A DNA stretch of 48,096 nt from an uncultured Clostridium sp. (GTDB lineage Bacteria; Bacillota; Clostridia; TANB77; CAG-508): the NCBI GenBank assembly GCA_948435735.1, contig CAOJGX010000005.1, forward strand, positions 1 to 48,096, read 5' to 3'. Each line of letters begins with the position of its first letter. Position 1 is the first letter of the stretch. The notes under the pieces were generated by a model. It had not been told where the DNA came from, ran no database searches, and saw only the letters and a list, made by a program, of their open reading frames with translations. A program made the translations under genes and the position numbers. Positions 1-8,143 of this stretch are shown here, one piece after another.

Positions 1-24
1 CAAGGCCTTATAGGCCGATATGTA

Positions 25-53
25 AATCCCCCAGTTATACTGGGGGATTTTTA
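25..53 (+). terminator. Rho-independent terminator of an upstream gene
   Basis: A GC-rich hairpin with arms AATCCCCCA (25-33) and TGGGGGATT (41-49) closes a 7-nt loop that can pair further. A T-rich tail (TTTTATT) follows. It would end transcription from a gene left of the window. The preceding GGCC-GATATG stretch (11-20) may be a decayed copy of the GTAGGG-type palindromic repeat seen at 1961. Confidence 0.8.
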
Positions 54-130
54 TTAGCAAGAATTTTAGTAAAATCAACGACTTCTTTTGTGAAAATTTT
101 GTGTAAATTGTAGTTTATCTGTAAAAAACT

Positions 131-158
131 TTGACAAAATCATTTCCTATGATATAAT
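131..158 (+). promoter_or_regulatory. Promoter of the rhamnose operon
   Basis: The -35 TTGACA is at 131-136 and the -10 TATAAT at 153-158, with a 16-bp spacer and a TG one base upstream of the -10 (extended -10). It lies 35 nt before the rfbD start. The core TATGATATAATA recurs at 36807 and 38908 and, nearly, at 4542. Confidence 0.85.
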
Positions 159-192
159 AACCCTATCGAAATTAATTTAAGTGGAGGAGAAG

Positions 193-1053
193 ATGAAAAA
201 AGTATTATTAATTGGAGCAGATGGAATGCTCGGAGGAGAATTAAAAGAACGATTAGAAAAACAATATGAAGTGATAGGAACCACAATAGAAACTTTAGAT
301 ATATGTAATCGCGAAGCTGTACTGAACAAAGTAAAAGAAGTAGCCCCTTATTTTATCATCAATTGTGCAGCCTATACAAACGTGGATGGTTGTGAAGTCA
401 ATTATGAGTTAGCCAATCGTGTCAATGGTCAAGCTTTAGCCAATATCGCAGAAGCTGCCAAAGTCTTGGATAGTACCTTAATTCATATCAGTACTGATTA
501 TGTTTTTGATGGAAACTTAGACGTACAAAAAGCCTACACAGAAGACATGGAAGCATGCCCTGTTAGTGCCTATGGAAAAACCAAATATTTAGGGGAACAA
601 AATGCAGCCAAAGCCGAAAAATATTATATTTTAAGAACAGCTTGGCTATATGGTCTAGGCGGAAAAAATTTCGTCAAAACAATGCTAAGAATCTCAACCA
701 ATGAATCAGTTTCCGTTGTAGATGACCAACATGGAAGTCCAACTTGCACAACAACCTTATGCGAAATTATCGAAGCCATCATGGAAAAAGAACCAGAATA
801 TGGTATTTATCATTCCACCAATGAAGGGTTTACAACTTGGTGCGGATTTACCAGAAAAATATATGAATTAGCAGGTATCCAAACACCAGTAATCGCCCTA
901 ACATCCAAAGAATATAAAGAAGCTCATCCAGAATCAAGTGACAGACCTACCAATAGTAAATTATCCAAAGAAAAATTACATAGCGTTGGTATTTATCCGA
1001 AAAAATGGGAAGAAGCTTTACAAGAATATTTAAAGGAGGAATTAAAAGCATGA
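193..1053 (+). CDS. rfbD: dTDP-4-dehydrorhamnose reductase RfbD (RmlD)
   Basis: This is the last enzyme of dTDP-L-rhamnose synthesis: it reduces dTDP-4-dehydro-L-rhamnose with NAD(P)H in the cytoplasm. The 286-residue protein has the Rossmann motif GADGMLG at 8-14, the STD motif at 100-102 and the catalytic pair Y127/K131 in YGKTK, as expected for an RmlD-type short-chain reductase of normal length. I chose ATG 193 because GGAGGAG (183-189) sits just before it; the upstream GTG at 181 overlaps that ribosome binding site. It is the first gene of the rhamnose operon and overlaps rfbA by 4 nt (ATGA), so the two are probably translationally coupled. Identification is secure. Confidence 0.95.
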   Translation: MKKVLLIGADGMLGGELKERLEKQYEVIGTTIETLDICNREAVLNKVKEVAPYFIINCAAYTNVDGCEVNYELANRVNGQALANIAEAAKVLDSTLIHISTDYVFDGNLDVQKAYTEDMEACPVSAYGKTKYLGEQNAAKAEKYYILRTAWLYGLGGKNFVKTMLRISTNESVSVVDDQHGSPTCTTTLCEIIEAIMEKEPEYGIYHSTNEGFTTWCGFTRKIYELAGIQTPVIALTSKEYKEAHPESSDRPTNSKLSKEKLHSVGIYPKKWEEALQEYLKEELKA

Positions 1054-1961
1054 AAGGAATTATTTTAGCAGGAGGAAGTGCTACAAGATTGTATCCTGTA
1101 ACGCTTGCGGTCTCCAAACAAATGTTACCAGTATATGATAAACCAATGATTTATTATCCCTTATCAACCTTAATGATGGCAGGAATAAGAGAAGTCCTAA
1201 TTATCTCTACACCAGTTCATATTGGAGCTTTTCAGAGTTTATTAGGAGATGGTTCTAGTTTAGGGATGAAAATTGAATACAAAGTACAAGAACATCCAAA
1301 TGGACTAGCAGAAGCCTTTATTTTAGGAGAAGATTTTATTGGAGATGATAATGTATCTTTGATTTTAGGAGACAACATGGTTTATGGTTCGAGAATTGAA
1401 AGAGTTTTAAAAGCAGCCAGCAATTTAAAAGAAGGAGGCATTATTTTTGGTTACCAAGTTGCTGATCCAACCTCGTATGGTGTGGTTGAAATTGATGAAA
1501 CGGGAAAAGCTATTTCCATTGAAGAAAAACCAGAAAATCCAAAAACCAATTTAGCTGTACCAGGCATCTATTTTTATGACAACGAAGTAGTCAAAATTGC
1601 CAAAAACATTCAGCCTTCTGAAAGAGGAGAACTAGAAATTACAGATATAAATAAAGTTTATATGGAACAAGGAAAATTGCAAGTTATACCATTAGGCAAT
1701 GGTTATGCGTGGTTTGATACTGGTTCGCCAGACCGTTTATCCGATGCAACTGACTTTGTAAGAGCGATTGAATTACGTCAAGGCATTCAAATTGCGTGTC
1801 TAGAAGAAATTGCCTACCGCAACGAATGGATATCGAAAGACGAATTATTAGTATCTTATGAAAAATGTCACAAAACAGAATACGGCAAATATTTAAAAAA
1901 GATTGCCGCAGAAGATTTCCAAGTCTACAAAGCAGTCTATGAAAGCGAATTATTCAACTAG
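1050..1961 (+). CDS. rfbA: Glucose-1-phosphate thymidylyltransferase RfbA (RmlA)
   Basis: It makes dTDP-glucose from glucose-1-phosphate and dTTP, the committed step to dTDP-rhamnose. The 303-residue protein begins with the nucleotidyltransferase signature LAGGSATRLYPVT (6-18), followed by SKQMLP with the conserved lysine. Internal LGDN and EEKPxxPK motifs complete the family pattern and the length is typical. The start at 1050 is set by AAAGGAGG (1033-1040) and the ATGA overlap with rfbD; a longer in-frame extension into rfbD is not needed. The stop codon is immediately followed by a GTAGGG palindromic repeat. Confidence 0.95.
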   Translation: MKGIILAGGSATRLYPVTLAVSKQMLPVYDKPMIYYPLSTLMMAGIREVLIISTPVHIGAFQSLLGDGSSLGMKIEYKVQEHPNGLAEAFILGEDFIGDDNVSLILGDNMVYGSRIERVLKAASNLKEGGIIFGYQVADPTSYGVVEIDETGKAISIEEKPENPKTNLAVPGIYFYDNEVVKIAKNIQPSERGELEITDINKVYMEQGKLQVIPLGNGYAWFDTGSPDRLSDATDFVRAIELRQGIQIACLEEIAYRNEWISKDELLVSYEKCHKTEYGKYLKKIAAEDFQVYKAVYESELFN

Positions 1962-1986
1962 TAGGGCCGATGTTCACATCGCCCAC
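1961..1986. repeat. GTAGGG-type palindromic intergenic repeat, copy 1
   Basis: GTAGGGCCGATGT / ACATCGCCCAC forms a stem with a 2-nt loop and one bulged C (1967). It abuts the rfbA stop codon. Related copies are at 22577, 22698 (inverted) and 34931 (decayed). It may fold as a 3'-end hairpin, but no T-tract follows, so it is not a classical terminator. Confidence 0.7.
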
Positions 1987-2016
1987 AAACCAAAAATACA
2001 AATTTAGGAGGATAAA

Positions 2017-2601
2017 ATGGGAAAATTTAAAAGAATTGATACATCCATTGAAGGAGTTTTTATTATTGAACCAACTGTTTTTGGTGACAATCGAGGCTAC
2101 TTCATGGAAACTTACAGTAAACCAGATTTTGAAGAAATTGGCATAACCAATGAATTCGTACAAGATAACCAATCCAAATCCAGAAAAGGTGTTTTACGTG
2201 GTCTTCATTTTCAAACAGAAAACACCCAAGCCAAATTAGTCCGTTGCATAAAAGGCGAAGTTTTCGATGTTGCGGTTGACTTAAGACCAGGAAGCAAAAC
2301 ATACGGCAAATGGGAAGGTGTTATCCTATCGGAAGAAAACAAAAAAATGTTTCTAATTCCACGAGGTTTTGCACATGGATTTTTGGTGTTGTCTGACGAA
2401 GCAGAATTTGCCTATAAATGTGATGATATTTATAATCACAGTGCAGAAGGTGGTTTAAAATGGAATGACCCAGAAATTGGCATCGTATGGCCAGAAGTGT
2501 CAGGCATGACGCCAGATGAATATTTAACTTCTGAAAAAGATGCAGTTTGGCCTAGTTTAGCAGAACTAAGAAAAACGGATTTATTCCAGAATTTAAAATA
2601 G
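2017..2601 (+). CDS. rfbC: dTDP-4-dehydrorhamnose 3,5-epimerase RfbC (RmlC)
   Basis: It epimerises C3 and C5 of dTDP-4-dehydro-6-deoxyglucose, upstream of RfbD. The 194-residue cupin has the signature GVLRGLHFQ with catalytic H64, K73 (QAKLVRC) and Y133 (FAYKC), positions that match the classical RmlC active site. Length is normal. An AGGAGG at 2006-2011 precedes the ATG. It lies between rfbA and a pair of small genes, in the same operon. Confidence 0.95.
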   Translation: MGKFKRIDTSIEGVFIIEPTVFGDNRGYFMETYSKPDFEEIGITNEFVQDNQSKSRKGVLRGLHFQTENTQAKLVRCIKGEVFDVAVDLRPGSKTYGKWEGVILSEENKKMFLIPRGFAHGFLVLSDEAEFAYKCDDIYNHSAEGGLKWNDPEIGIVWPEVSGMTPDEYLTSEKDAVWPSLAELRKTDLFQNLK

Positions 2602-2616
2602 ATAGAAGGTGAAAAA

Positions 2617-2744
2617 ATGATTATATTCGCAAATTTGTAAGACACATCAAAGCACAAGATGCATACACCAAACAAAAATTGGATGAAATTGCAGACTATG
2701 TAATGGATTATGTGGAGCAAAGGATAAGGGAGGAAAAGGTATGA
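2617..2744 (+). pseudogene. Small hypothetical gene with a one-base lesion at its start codon
   Basis: After an AGAAGG ribosome binding site (2605-2610), ATG 2617 reads only seven codons. One frame over, an open stretch from 2619 to 2744 encodes about 40 charged residues beginning DYIRKFVRHIK and ending REEKV. Its stop overlaps the next gene's ATG as ATGA. If a G were restored (ATGGAT instead of ATGAT), the gene would be a clean 42-residue ORF. I infer a single-base deletion or sequencing error. Function unknown; the sequence looks helical and amphipathic. This break is a base loss, unlike the C gains at the CGG sites. Confidence 0.5.
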
Positions 2745-3469
2745 AAAAATTTTTTTCAGTGATGATTATGATTTGTATTATTTTGTTGATTGGCTTAAAT
2801 GTAAAAATCATGTTTCATCTCAATGAAATGAATCATAAATTTGAAGAAAAAACGGACGTATTACAAAGTGAAATCAAAGACTTAAAAGAACAACCTGTCA
2901 ACGAGACAGTAAATAATGAGACTGTAACAAAAGAACCAACCAATATAGAAATAGAAGAAATACCAATCGGAAAGGTTAGCAAAGAAAAATTTAAAGTGTG
3001 CGAAGATAGTGATAGATTTTATTACGAAAAATATGAGCCAATGGAATTTGATGATTTAGGTGTTCAAATAGAGATTTCTAATAACAAAGCTTATCTAACA
3101 ATCGATACACAAAATGAAAATTTATCAACCATGATTGATAAAACCGATTTTGAAAAACTAAAAAATGTAAAAAATCAAGAAATAACAGGATTTTCTGCTA
3201 AGCCAACCCAAGTATATTATGGAGAATTCGGTCAAGATGTCATAGGAAGAGTGGTCTTGTTTTTGATGGCCGATGGTACAGTAGAATATATCAAACTGAT
3301 GAATATGTTAGAAAATCAAACGTATAAAAGTGCTGGAAAAATTCAAAATTTATCTGATGTCAAGCAATTTGATGTCTTAAGCGTTTCTGATACAGAAGGT
3401 GGAGGATATGTAACTACAATAGCGATTGACAAAGATGGATATTACTATGATTTAAACGAATTATTATAA
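2741..3469 (+). CDS. Membrane-anchored hypothetical protein
   Basis: A 242-residue protein of no family I recognise. Residues 5-27 form one hydrophobic segment after a short basic N-terminus, so it is probably anchored with its C-terminus outside. A charged, coiled-coil-prone and Asn/Thr/Glu-rich linker follows (about 30-75), then a globular domain ending in a YYYDLNELL-like tail. A GGGAGG (2729-2734) precedes the ATG. It lies inside the rhamnose operon between rfbC and rfbB and is coupled (ATGA) to the small broken ORF upstream. A role in surface polysaccharide is possible only by context. Confidence 0.7.
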   Translation: MKKFFSVMIMICIILLIGLNVKIMFHLNEMNHKFEEKTDVLQSEIKDLKEQPVNETVNNETVTKEPTNIEIEEIPIGKVSKEKFKVCEDSDRFYYEKYEPMEFDDLGVQIEISNNKAYLTIDTQNENLSTMIDKTDFEKLKNVKNQEITGFSAKPTQVYYGEFGQDVIGRVVLFLMADGTVEYIKLMNMLENQTYKSAGKIQNLSDVKQFDVLSVSDTEGGGYVTTIAIDKDGYYYDLNELL

Positions 3470-3491
3470 AAATAGAAAGAGAGGAATCAAC

Positions 3492-4463
3492 ATGAAAAAT
3501 ATTATGATAACAGGAGCGGCAGGCTTCATTGGAGCAAATTTTGCTGAATTAATGGTAAAAAAATATGAAGGAAAATACAATTTTGTCATTTTTGATAAAT
3601 TAACTTATGCTGGCAATATTGAAAATCTAAACAATATCAAAGACAAAATCACGTTTGTACAAGGTGACATTTGCGATTTTTCCACTGTCATGAACACTTA
3701 TCAAACATACGATATTGATGCAGTTGTGCATTTTGCAGCCGAATCACATGTAGACAATAGCATCAAAAATCCATTTATTTTTACGCAAACGAATGTCATT
3801 GGAACCCATACTTTATTAGAAGCAGCCAAACAATTCTGGGGCGAAGGAAGTGGGAACCGTTTTGTGCATGTTTCAACAGACGAAGTTTATGGAACATTAG
3901 GCGAAGAGGGCTATTTTACAGAAACCTCACCAATTCAACCAAACAGCCCATATTCAGCCTCTAAAGCCTCTTCTGATTTGATTGCATTAGCTTATGCCGA
4001 AACGTTTAAAATGAATGTTTGTGTAACCAATTGTTCAAACAATTACGGACCTTACCAACATCATGAAAAATTAATCCCACACATGATAAGTTTAGCATTA
4101 AAAGATGAAAAATTACCAGTATATGGCGAAGGATTAAACATTCGCGATTGGCTTTTTGTAGAAGACCACTGTGAAGCCATTGATTTGGTTTTACAGGAAG
4201 GCAAAAAAGGCGAAAGGTACAACATTGGTGGTCACAATGAAAAACGTAATATTGAAATTGTAAAATTAATTTTAAAACGATTAGACAAGCCAGAAACTTT
4301 AATTTCTTTTGTTGAAGACAGAAAAGGTCATGACTACCGCTATGCGATTGATCCAACCAAAATTCATAATGAACTAGGCTGGCTGCCTAAAACAAAATTT
4401 GAAGATGGAATTATCAAAACAATTGATTGGTATTTAGAACACGAAGAATATTTAATGAAATAA
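3492..4463 (+). CDS. rfbB: dTDP-glucose 4,6-dehydratase RfbB (RmlB)
   Basis: It converts dTDP-glucose to dTDP-4-dehydro-6-deoxyglucose, the second step of the rhamnose pathway, with bound NAD. The 323-residue extended SDR protein has GAAGFIG at 8-14, the catalytic T129-D130-E131 in STDEVYG, and Y154/K158 in YSASK. AGAGAGG precedes the start. It is the last gene of the operon and a hairpin terminator follows at once, so all four rhamnose genes lie in one transcription unit. Confidence 0.95.
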   Translation: MKNIMITGAAGFIGANFAELMVKKYEGKYNFVIFDKLTYAGNIENLNNIKDKITFVQGDICDFSTVMNTYQTYDIDAVVHFAAESHVDNSIKNPFIFTQTNVIGTHTLLEAAKQFWGEGSGNRFVHVSTDEVYGTLGEEGYFTETSPIQPNSPYSASKASSDLIALAYAETFKMNVCVTNCSNNYGPYQHHEKLIPHMISLALKDEKLPVYGEGLNIRDWLFVEDHCEAIDLVLQEGKKGERYNIGGHNEKRNIEIVKLILKRLDKPETLISFVEDRKGHDYRYAIDPTKIHNELGWLPKTKFEDGIIKTIDWYLEHEEYLMK

Positions 4464-4470
4464 AACAAAA

Positions 4471-4498
4471 AAAGGGCGAGCGATTTTGCTCGCTTTTG
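4471..4498 (+). terminator. Terminator of the rhamnose operon
   Basis: GCGAGC (4476-4481) pairs with GCTCGC (4488-4493) around a 6-nt loop. An A-run precedes the hairpin and TTTTGT follows it. Confidence 0.8.
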
Positions 4499-4522
4499 TA
4501 TCGGAAAATTTATTGTAACTTG

Positions 4523-4551
4523 TTGAAATATGAAACAATTAATGATATAAT
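4523..4551 (+). promoter_or_regulatory. Promoter of the polysaccharide export locus
   Basis: TTGAAA (4523-4528), a 17-bp spacer and TATAAT (4546-4551), with an upstream TG making an extended -10. It lies 38 nt before wzm and no other clear promoter follows for several kb, so it probably drives the whole export and assembly operon. Confidence 0.85.
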
Positions 4552-4588
4552 ACAAAAAAAAGTAAAAGGAGCGAAAGGGAAATAGAAA

Positions 4589-5377
4589 ATGGATTTTTTT
4601 AAAACGCTGTATCAGAATAGAAAATTAGCGGTACAACTCGGAAAAAATGATTTTAAAAATCGTTTTGCCAATACGAGCTTAGGAACGATTTGGGGATTTG
4701 CACAGCCTTTTGTGTTTATGCTAACGTATGTTATTGTTTTTCAGTATATCTTAAAAACAGGAAGTTCAGGAAAGTATCCGTATGTTGTTTGGTTTTTGCC
4801 AGGTATGGGAATGTGGATGTTTTGTAGTGATGCAATTTTAAATAGTAGTAATTCGATTCGTAATTATAGTTATTTAGTCAAAAAAGTAGTGTTCCCAGTC
4901 GATATTATTCCGATTATATCGATTACATCGTCTAGTTTTATTGGAGTTTTTCTGATTTATATTGCTACGATGGCGGCAGTAGCTTTTGGGTATTTTCCCA
5001 ATGTTTTAAATATTGTATATAGTGTCTTTTGTGCACTTTGTTTTATTATTGCACTAACTCGATTTACCTCTGCCTTAACAACGGTTGTGCCAGATTTTTC
5101 GCAGTTATTAAATATCATCATCCAGCTATGCATGTGGTTTACGCCGATTATTTGGAATTTGGACATGCTAGAAGGGGCAGTTTGCATTGTATTTAAAATA
5201 TTTCCATTCACCTATTTAGTGGAAGGATTTAGACAAGCGTTCATTTCAAGTTCTACCATTATTACAGAACATAATGGATTATACACATTTATTTTTTGGG
5301 CAATTACAATTTTTATGTTTATATGGGGAAATTCCGTATTCAAACGCAACAAAAAAGATTTTGCCGATGTATTGTAG
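4589..5377 (+). CDS. wzm: ABC-2 type polysaccharide export permease (Wzm-like)
   Basis: This is the membrane part of an ABC exporter that carries an undecaprenyl-linked glycan across the membrane. The 262-residue protein starts with the short cytoplasmic helix typical of the family (LGKNDFKNRF, TSLGTIWGFAQP) and has about six hydrophobic segments. The partner ATPase lies one gene downstream. AAAGGAG (4564-4570) is 18 nt before the ATG and GAAAGGG (4574-4580) is closer. It is the first gene after the promoter at 4523. Confidence 0.9.
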   Translation: MDFFKTLYQNRKLAVQLGKNDFKNRFANTSLGTIWGFAQPFVFMLTYVIVFQYILKTGSSGKYPYVVWFLPGMGMWMFCSDAILNSSNSIRNYSYLVKKVVFPVDIIPIISITSSSFIGVFLIYIATMAAVAFGYFPNVLNIVYSVFCALCFIIALTRFTSALTTVVPDFSQLLNIIIQLCMWFTPIIWNLDMLEGAVCIVFKIFPFTYLVEGFRQAFISSSTIITEHNGLYTFIFWAITIFMFIWGNSVFKRNKKDFADVL

Positions 5378-5391
5378 AGAGGAAAAATAAA

Positions 5392-6372
5392 ATGAAAATA
5401 GATATTTTAATGGCCACCTACAATGGCGAAAAATATTTGAAAGAACAAATTGATAGCATTTTAAACCAAACCGATCAAGATTTTCGTTTGTTGATTTCAG
5501 ACGATTGTTCTGATGATAACACAAGGCAAATTTTGAATGAATATGTTGAAAAAGACAGCCGTGTGGTTGTATTTTTGCAAGCGAAAAATCTTGGTGTCGT
5601 AAAGAATTTCGAGTTTTTAATGGAAAAAGTAGAAAACGAAGCTTTTATGTTTTCTGATCAAGATGATATTTGGCAAAAAGACAAGATTGAAAAATCCGTA
5701 AAAAAAATGGAGGAAACAGCTTGTGATTTGGTTTACAGTGATTTAGAAGTGGTCAATCAGGAGTTAGAAATTTTATACAAATCGTATTGGAAATTAAAAG
5801 GCTTTATTAAAAAAGTAAAGAAATATAATAATTTTCAAAGTCTCTACTTAAATAATTATATCACAGGTTCTACCATGCTGGTAAAGTCAAAATGGCTTGA
5901 AAAAATTTTGCCTTTGCCGCATAAATCAAATTACATTTTGCATGATTATTGGACAGCATTGATTGTCAGCAAATTTGGTAAAATGGCTTATCTTAAAGAA
6001 CCACTTGTAAAATATAGACAACATGTAGATAACAAAATTGGTTCTAAAAAGAAATCAAATGAAATCGAAGATTTTGAGGAAATGCGAGACTTGTTTATCA
6101 AAGTCAAAAAAGACCATTTTAAAACTTTTGTGCAAAATGCAGAAGTATTTGAGGATGAGCATATAGAGGTTTTAAATAAAAAATCGTATGAATATTTTGA
6201 AAACTTAAAACACGTTAAAAAAGCGAATTTCAGAAATAGCCAATTATTTTGGAAATTATATAAGTATGAAAATTTCAGCTATGCTTTTCAAAATTTTTTA
6301 ATACTAAACATGCCAGTTTTGGCTTTGCACTTATTTCATATGAAGAAAGGATTAAAAAACAAAAATGAGTGA
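5392..6372 (+). CDS. Family 2 glycosyltransferase (rhamnosyltransferase-like)
   Basis: The 326-residue cytoplasmic enzyme opens with the GT-A signature DILMATYNGEKYL, then SDDCSDD for nucleotide binding and SDQDDIW as the metal-binding DxD region. This pattern is typical of rhamnosyltransferases that use dTDP-rhamnose, which fits the neighbouring rfb operon; the donor is an inference. I used ATG 5392, after GAGAGG, rather than an upstream ATG inside wzm. It overlaps wzt by 8 nt, so the three genes wzm, GT and wzt are one unit. Confidence 0.85.
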   Translation: MKIDILMATYNGEKYLKEQIDSILNQTDQDFRLLISDDCSDDNTRQILNEYVEKDSRVVVFLQAKNLGVVKNFEFLMEKVENEAFMFSDQDDIWQKDKIEKSVKKMEETACDLVYSDLEVVNQELEILYKSYWKLKGFIKKVKKYNNFQSLYLNNYITGSTMLVKSKWLEKILPLPHKSNYILHDYWTALIVSKFGKMAYLKEPLVKYRQHVDNKIGSKKKSNEIEDFEEMRDLFIKVKKDHFKTFVQNAEVFEDEHIEVLNKKSYEYFENLKHVKKANFRNSQLFWKLYKYENFSYAFQNFLILNMPVLALHLFHMKKGLKNKNE

Positions 6373-7645
6373 AACAATGATAAAAATAAGCAATTTAGTA
6401 AAAGAATATAAAATGTTTGCCCGAAAAAAGGACCGTTTGCTAGAAACCATGTTTCCCAATTTTGTGCATAAACACGGAACGTTCAAAGCCATGGATAACT
6501 TAAATTTGGAAGTAAAAAAAGGCGAAGTTCTGGGAATTTTAGGCAAAAATGGGGCCGGAAAATCCACGCTTCTTAAAATGATAACAGGTGTTGTTGTGCC
6601 AACGTCTGGAACGATTGAAGTAAATGGAAAAATTAGTTCTTTATTGGAACTGGGAACAGCGTTTAATCCAGATTTAACAGGAATTGAGAATATTTATCAA
6701 CATGGTCAAGTCATGGGGCTTACCAATGAGCAAATTGAGGGAAAAAAACAGCAAATTATTGATTTTGCAGACATTGGGGACCATTTATATCAACCTGTAA
6801 AAACGTATTCATCTGGTATGTTTGCGAGGCTTGCTTTTGCGTGTGCCATTCATGTTGAGCCAGATGTGTTAATTGTTGACGAGGTTTTGTCTGTTGGTGA
6901 CATGGCATTTCAGTTAAAATGCTTTAAAAAATTTGAACAATTCAAAAAAGAAGGAAAGACAATTTTGTTTGTAACCCATGGAATTTCTGATGTTTTGAAG
7001 AATTGTACCAGAACGATTATTCTTGAAAACGGCAGAAAAATTTTTGATGGAGATGTAAAAACAGGAGTTGATAAATACAAGAAAATTATGGTTGGTTTAG
7101 ATATTGACTCAGAAATTAAAGAAGATGCCAATGTACCAGTCGTTCAAGATGATTCTGAAATTTGGAAAAATCATTTTGAAACCAATCACGAACCTTTGGT
7201 TTATGGGACCAACGGTGTAGATATTTATGATTATGGGATTTTTGATAAAGAAGGGAAATATGCGGTTGCGATTAATAACCAAGAAGAAGTCACGATCAAA
7301 ATGAAAATTCAAGTGAACGAAGATATGGAAGATCCTATTTTTGCCATGACGATTAAAGATATCAAAGGTGTTGAATATTGTGGGACTAATACCGTGATTT
7401 ATAAAATGGCGACTGGAAATTATAAAAAAGGAGATAAAATTTTAGTTGAATTCAAGCAAGTAATTCCAATTGCACCAGGAAGATATACGATATCTTTCGG
7501 TTGTACAAAATTCAATAGTATGGGAGAATTAGATGTTTATCAAAGAAAATATGATGTCCTTTTTACAGAAGTATTAGCCTATCGACAATGTGTGGCGTTG
7601 TGCGATTTGAATAGTGAGATAACCTATCAGAAAATTGAAAATTAA
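6365..7645 (+). CDS. wzt: Polysaccharide export ATPase with C-terminal glycan-binding domain (Wzt-like)
   Basis: The ATPase partner of wzm. In its 426 residues, Walker A GKNGAGKST is near 60-68, the ABC signature SSGMF at 149-153 and Walker B VLIVDE at 168-173. A linker follows, then a C-terminal beta-rich domain (about 280-420) of the Wzt type. In O9a-type systems that domain recognises a chain-terminating modification on the finished glycan. Its presence predicts that a cap-adding enzyme is encoded nearby, which fits the methyltransferase and kinase-like genes at 8140 and 9955. ATG 6377 is an alternative start. Confidence 0.92.
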   Translation: MSETMIKISNLVKEYKMFARKKDRLLETMFPNFVHKHGTFKAMDNLNLEVKKGEVLGILGKNGAGKSTLLKMITGVVVPTSGTIEVNGKISSLLELGTAFNPDLTGIENIYQHGQVMGLTNEQIEGKKQQIIDFADIGDHLYQPVKTYSSGMFARLAFACAIHVEPDVLIVDEVLSVGDMAFQLKCFKKFEQFKKEGKTILFVTHGISDVLKNCTRTIILENGRKIFDGDVKTGVDKYKKIMVGLDIDSEIKEDANVPVVQDDSEIWKNHFETNHEPLVYGTNGVDIYDYGIFDKEGKYAVAINNQEEVTIKMKIQVNEDMEDPIFAMTIKDIKGVEYCGTNTVIYKMATGNYKKGDKILVEFKQVIPIAPGRYTISFGCTKFNSMGELDVYQRKYDVLFTEVLAYRQCVALCDLNSEITYQKIEN

Positions 7646-7670
7646 TTATTTCTTAGAAAGGAAAAGAGAT

Positions 7671-8015
7671 ATGTCACAAGAAATTAAGAATATTTTAGAG
7701 GAATATGTAAATGGTTTGCTTACAAGGATTGGTCAAAATTTAAAGCAAGTTATTTTGTATGGTTCGTATGCTAGAGGAGAACAAAATCAAAATGGTGAAA
7801 TAAGTGATATTGACATTATGATTTTGGTAGATTTAAATCCAGAGGAAATTAAAGAATTAGAAAAACAAATTATTGAATATAGTTATGATTTAGACTTACA
7901 ATATAATATTTTGTTATCACCAATGATTGAAAATATTGAGGTATATAATCAAAGAAGTAAATATATTGCATTTTATAAAAATATAAAAAATGAAGGGGTC
8001 TTAATTAATGGATGA
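7671..8015 (+). CDS. MNT-type minimal nucleotidyltransferase (antitoxin-like)
   Basis: A 114-residue pol-beta-fold protein with the motif GSYARGE at 31-37 and the metal-binding DID at D46/D48. This is the usual minimal nucleotidyltransferase that pairs with a HEPN RNase as a toxin-antitoxin system, in which the MNT AMPylates and silences the HEPN. ATG 7671 follows GAAAGG. Its stop overlaps the ATG of a short HEPN remnant (8012-8143), so the toxin partner appears to have been lost. It interrupts the polysaccharide operon and is probably a foreign insertion. Confidence 0.8.
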   Translation: MSQEIKNILEEYVNGLLTRIGQNLKQVILYGSYARGEQNQNGEISDIDIMILVDLNPEEIKELEKQIIEYSYDLDLQYNILLSPMIENIEVYNQRSKYIAFYKNIKNEGVLING

Positions 8016-8143
8016 TGAGAGAAAAAAGTGACTATGTAGATTTTTATATGATAACGAAACAAGAATGTGAGAAACAAATTGAAACTGCAGACTTACTTAT
8101 TAAAAAATGTGAAAATTATATAAAAGAAAGGAAATTCAAATGA
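8012..8143 (+). pseudogene. Remnant of a HEPN-domain toxin (C-terminal fragment)
   Basis: A 43-codon ORF whose sequence (SDYVDFYMITKQECEKQI, then ETADLLIKKCENYI) looks like the last 40 residues of HEPN proteins that pair with MNT genes. In another frame, ATG 8009 gives MDDERKK then a stop, like a HEPN N-terminus. I infer an internal deletion of about 80 codons that removed the catalytic centre and shifted the frame. The fragment overlaps both neighbours as ATGA, so it could still be translated as a coupling peptide. Confidence 0.55.
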
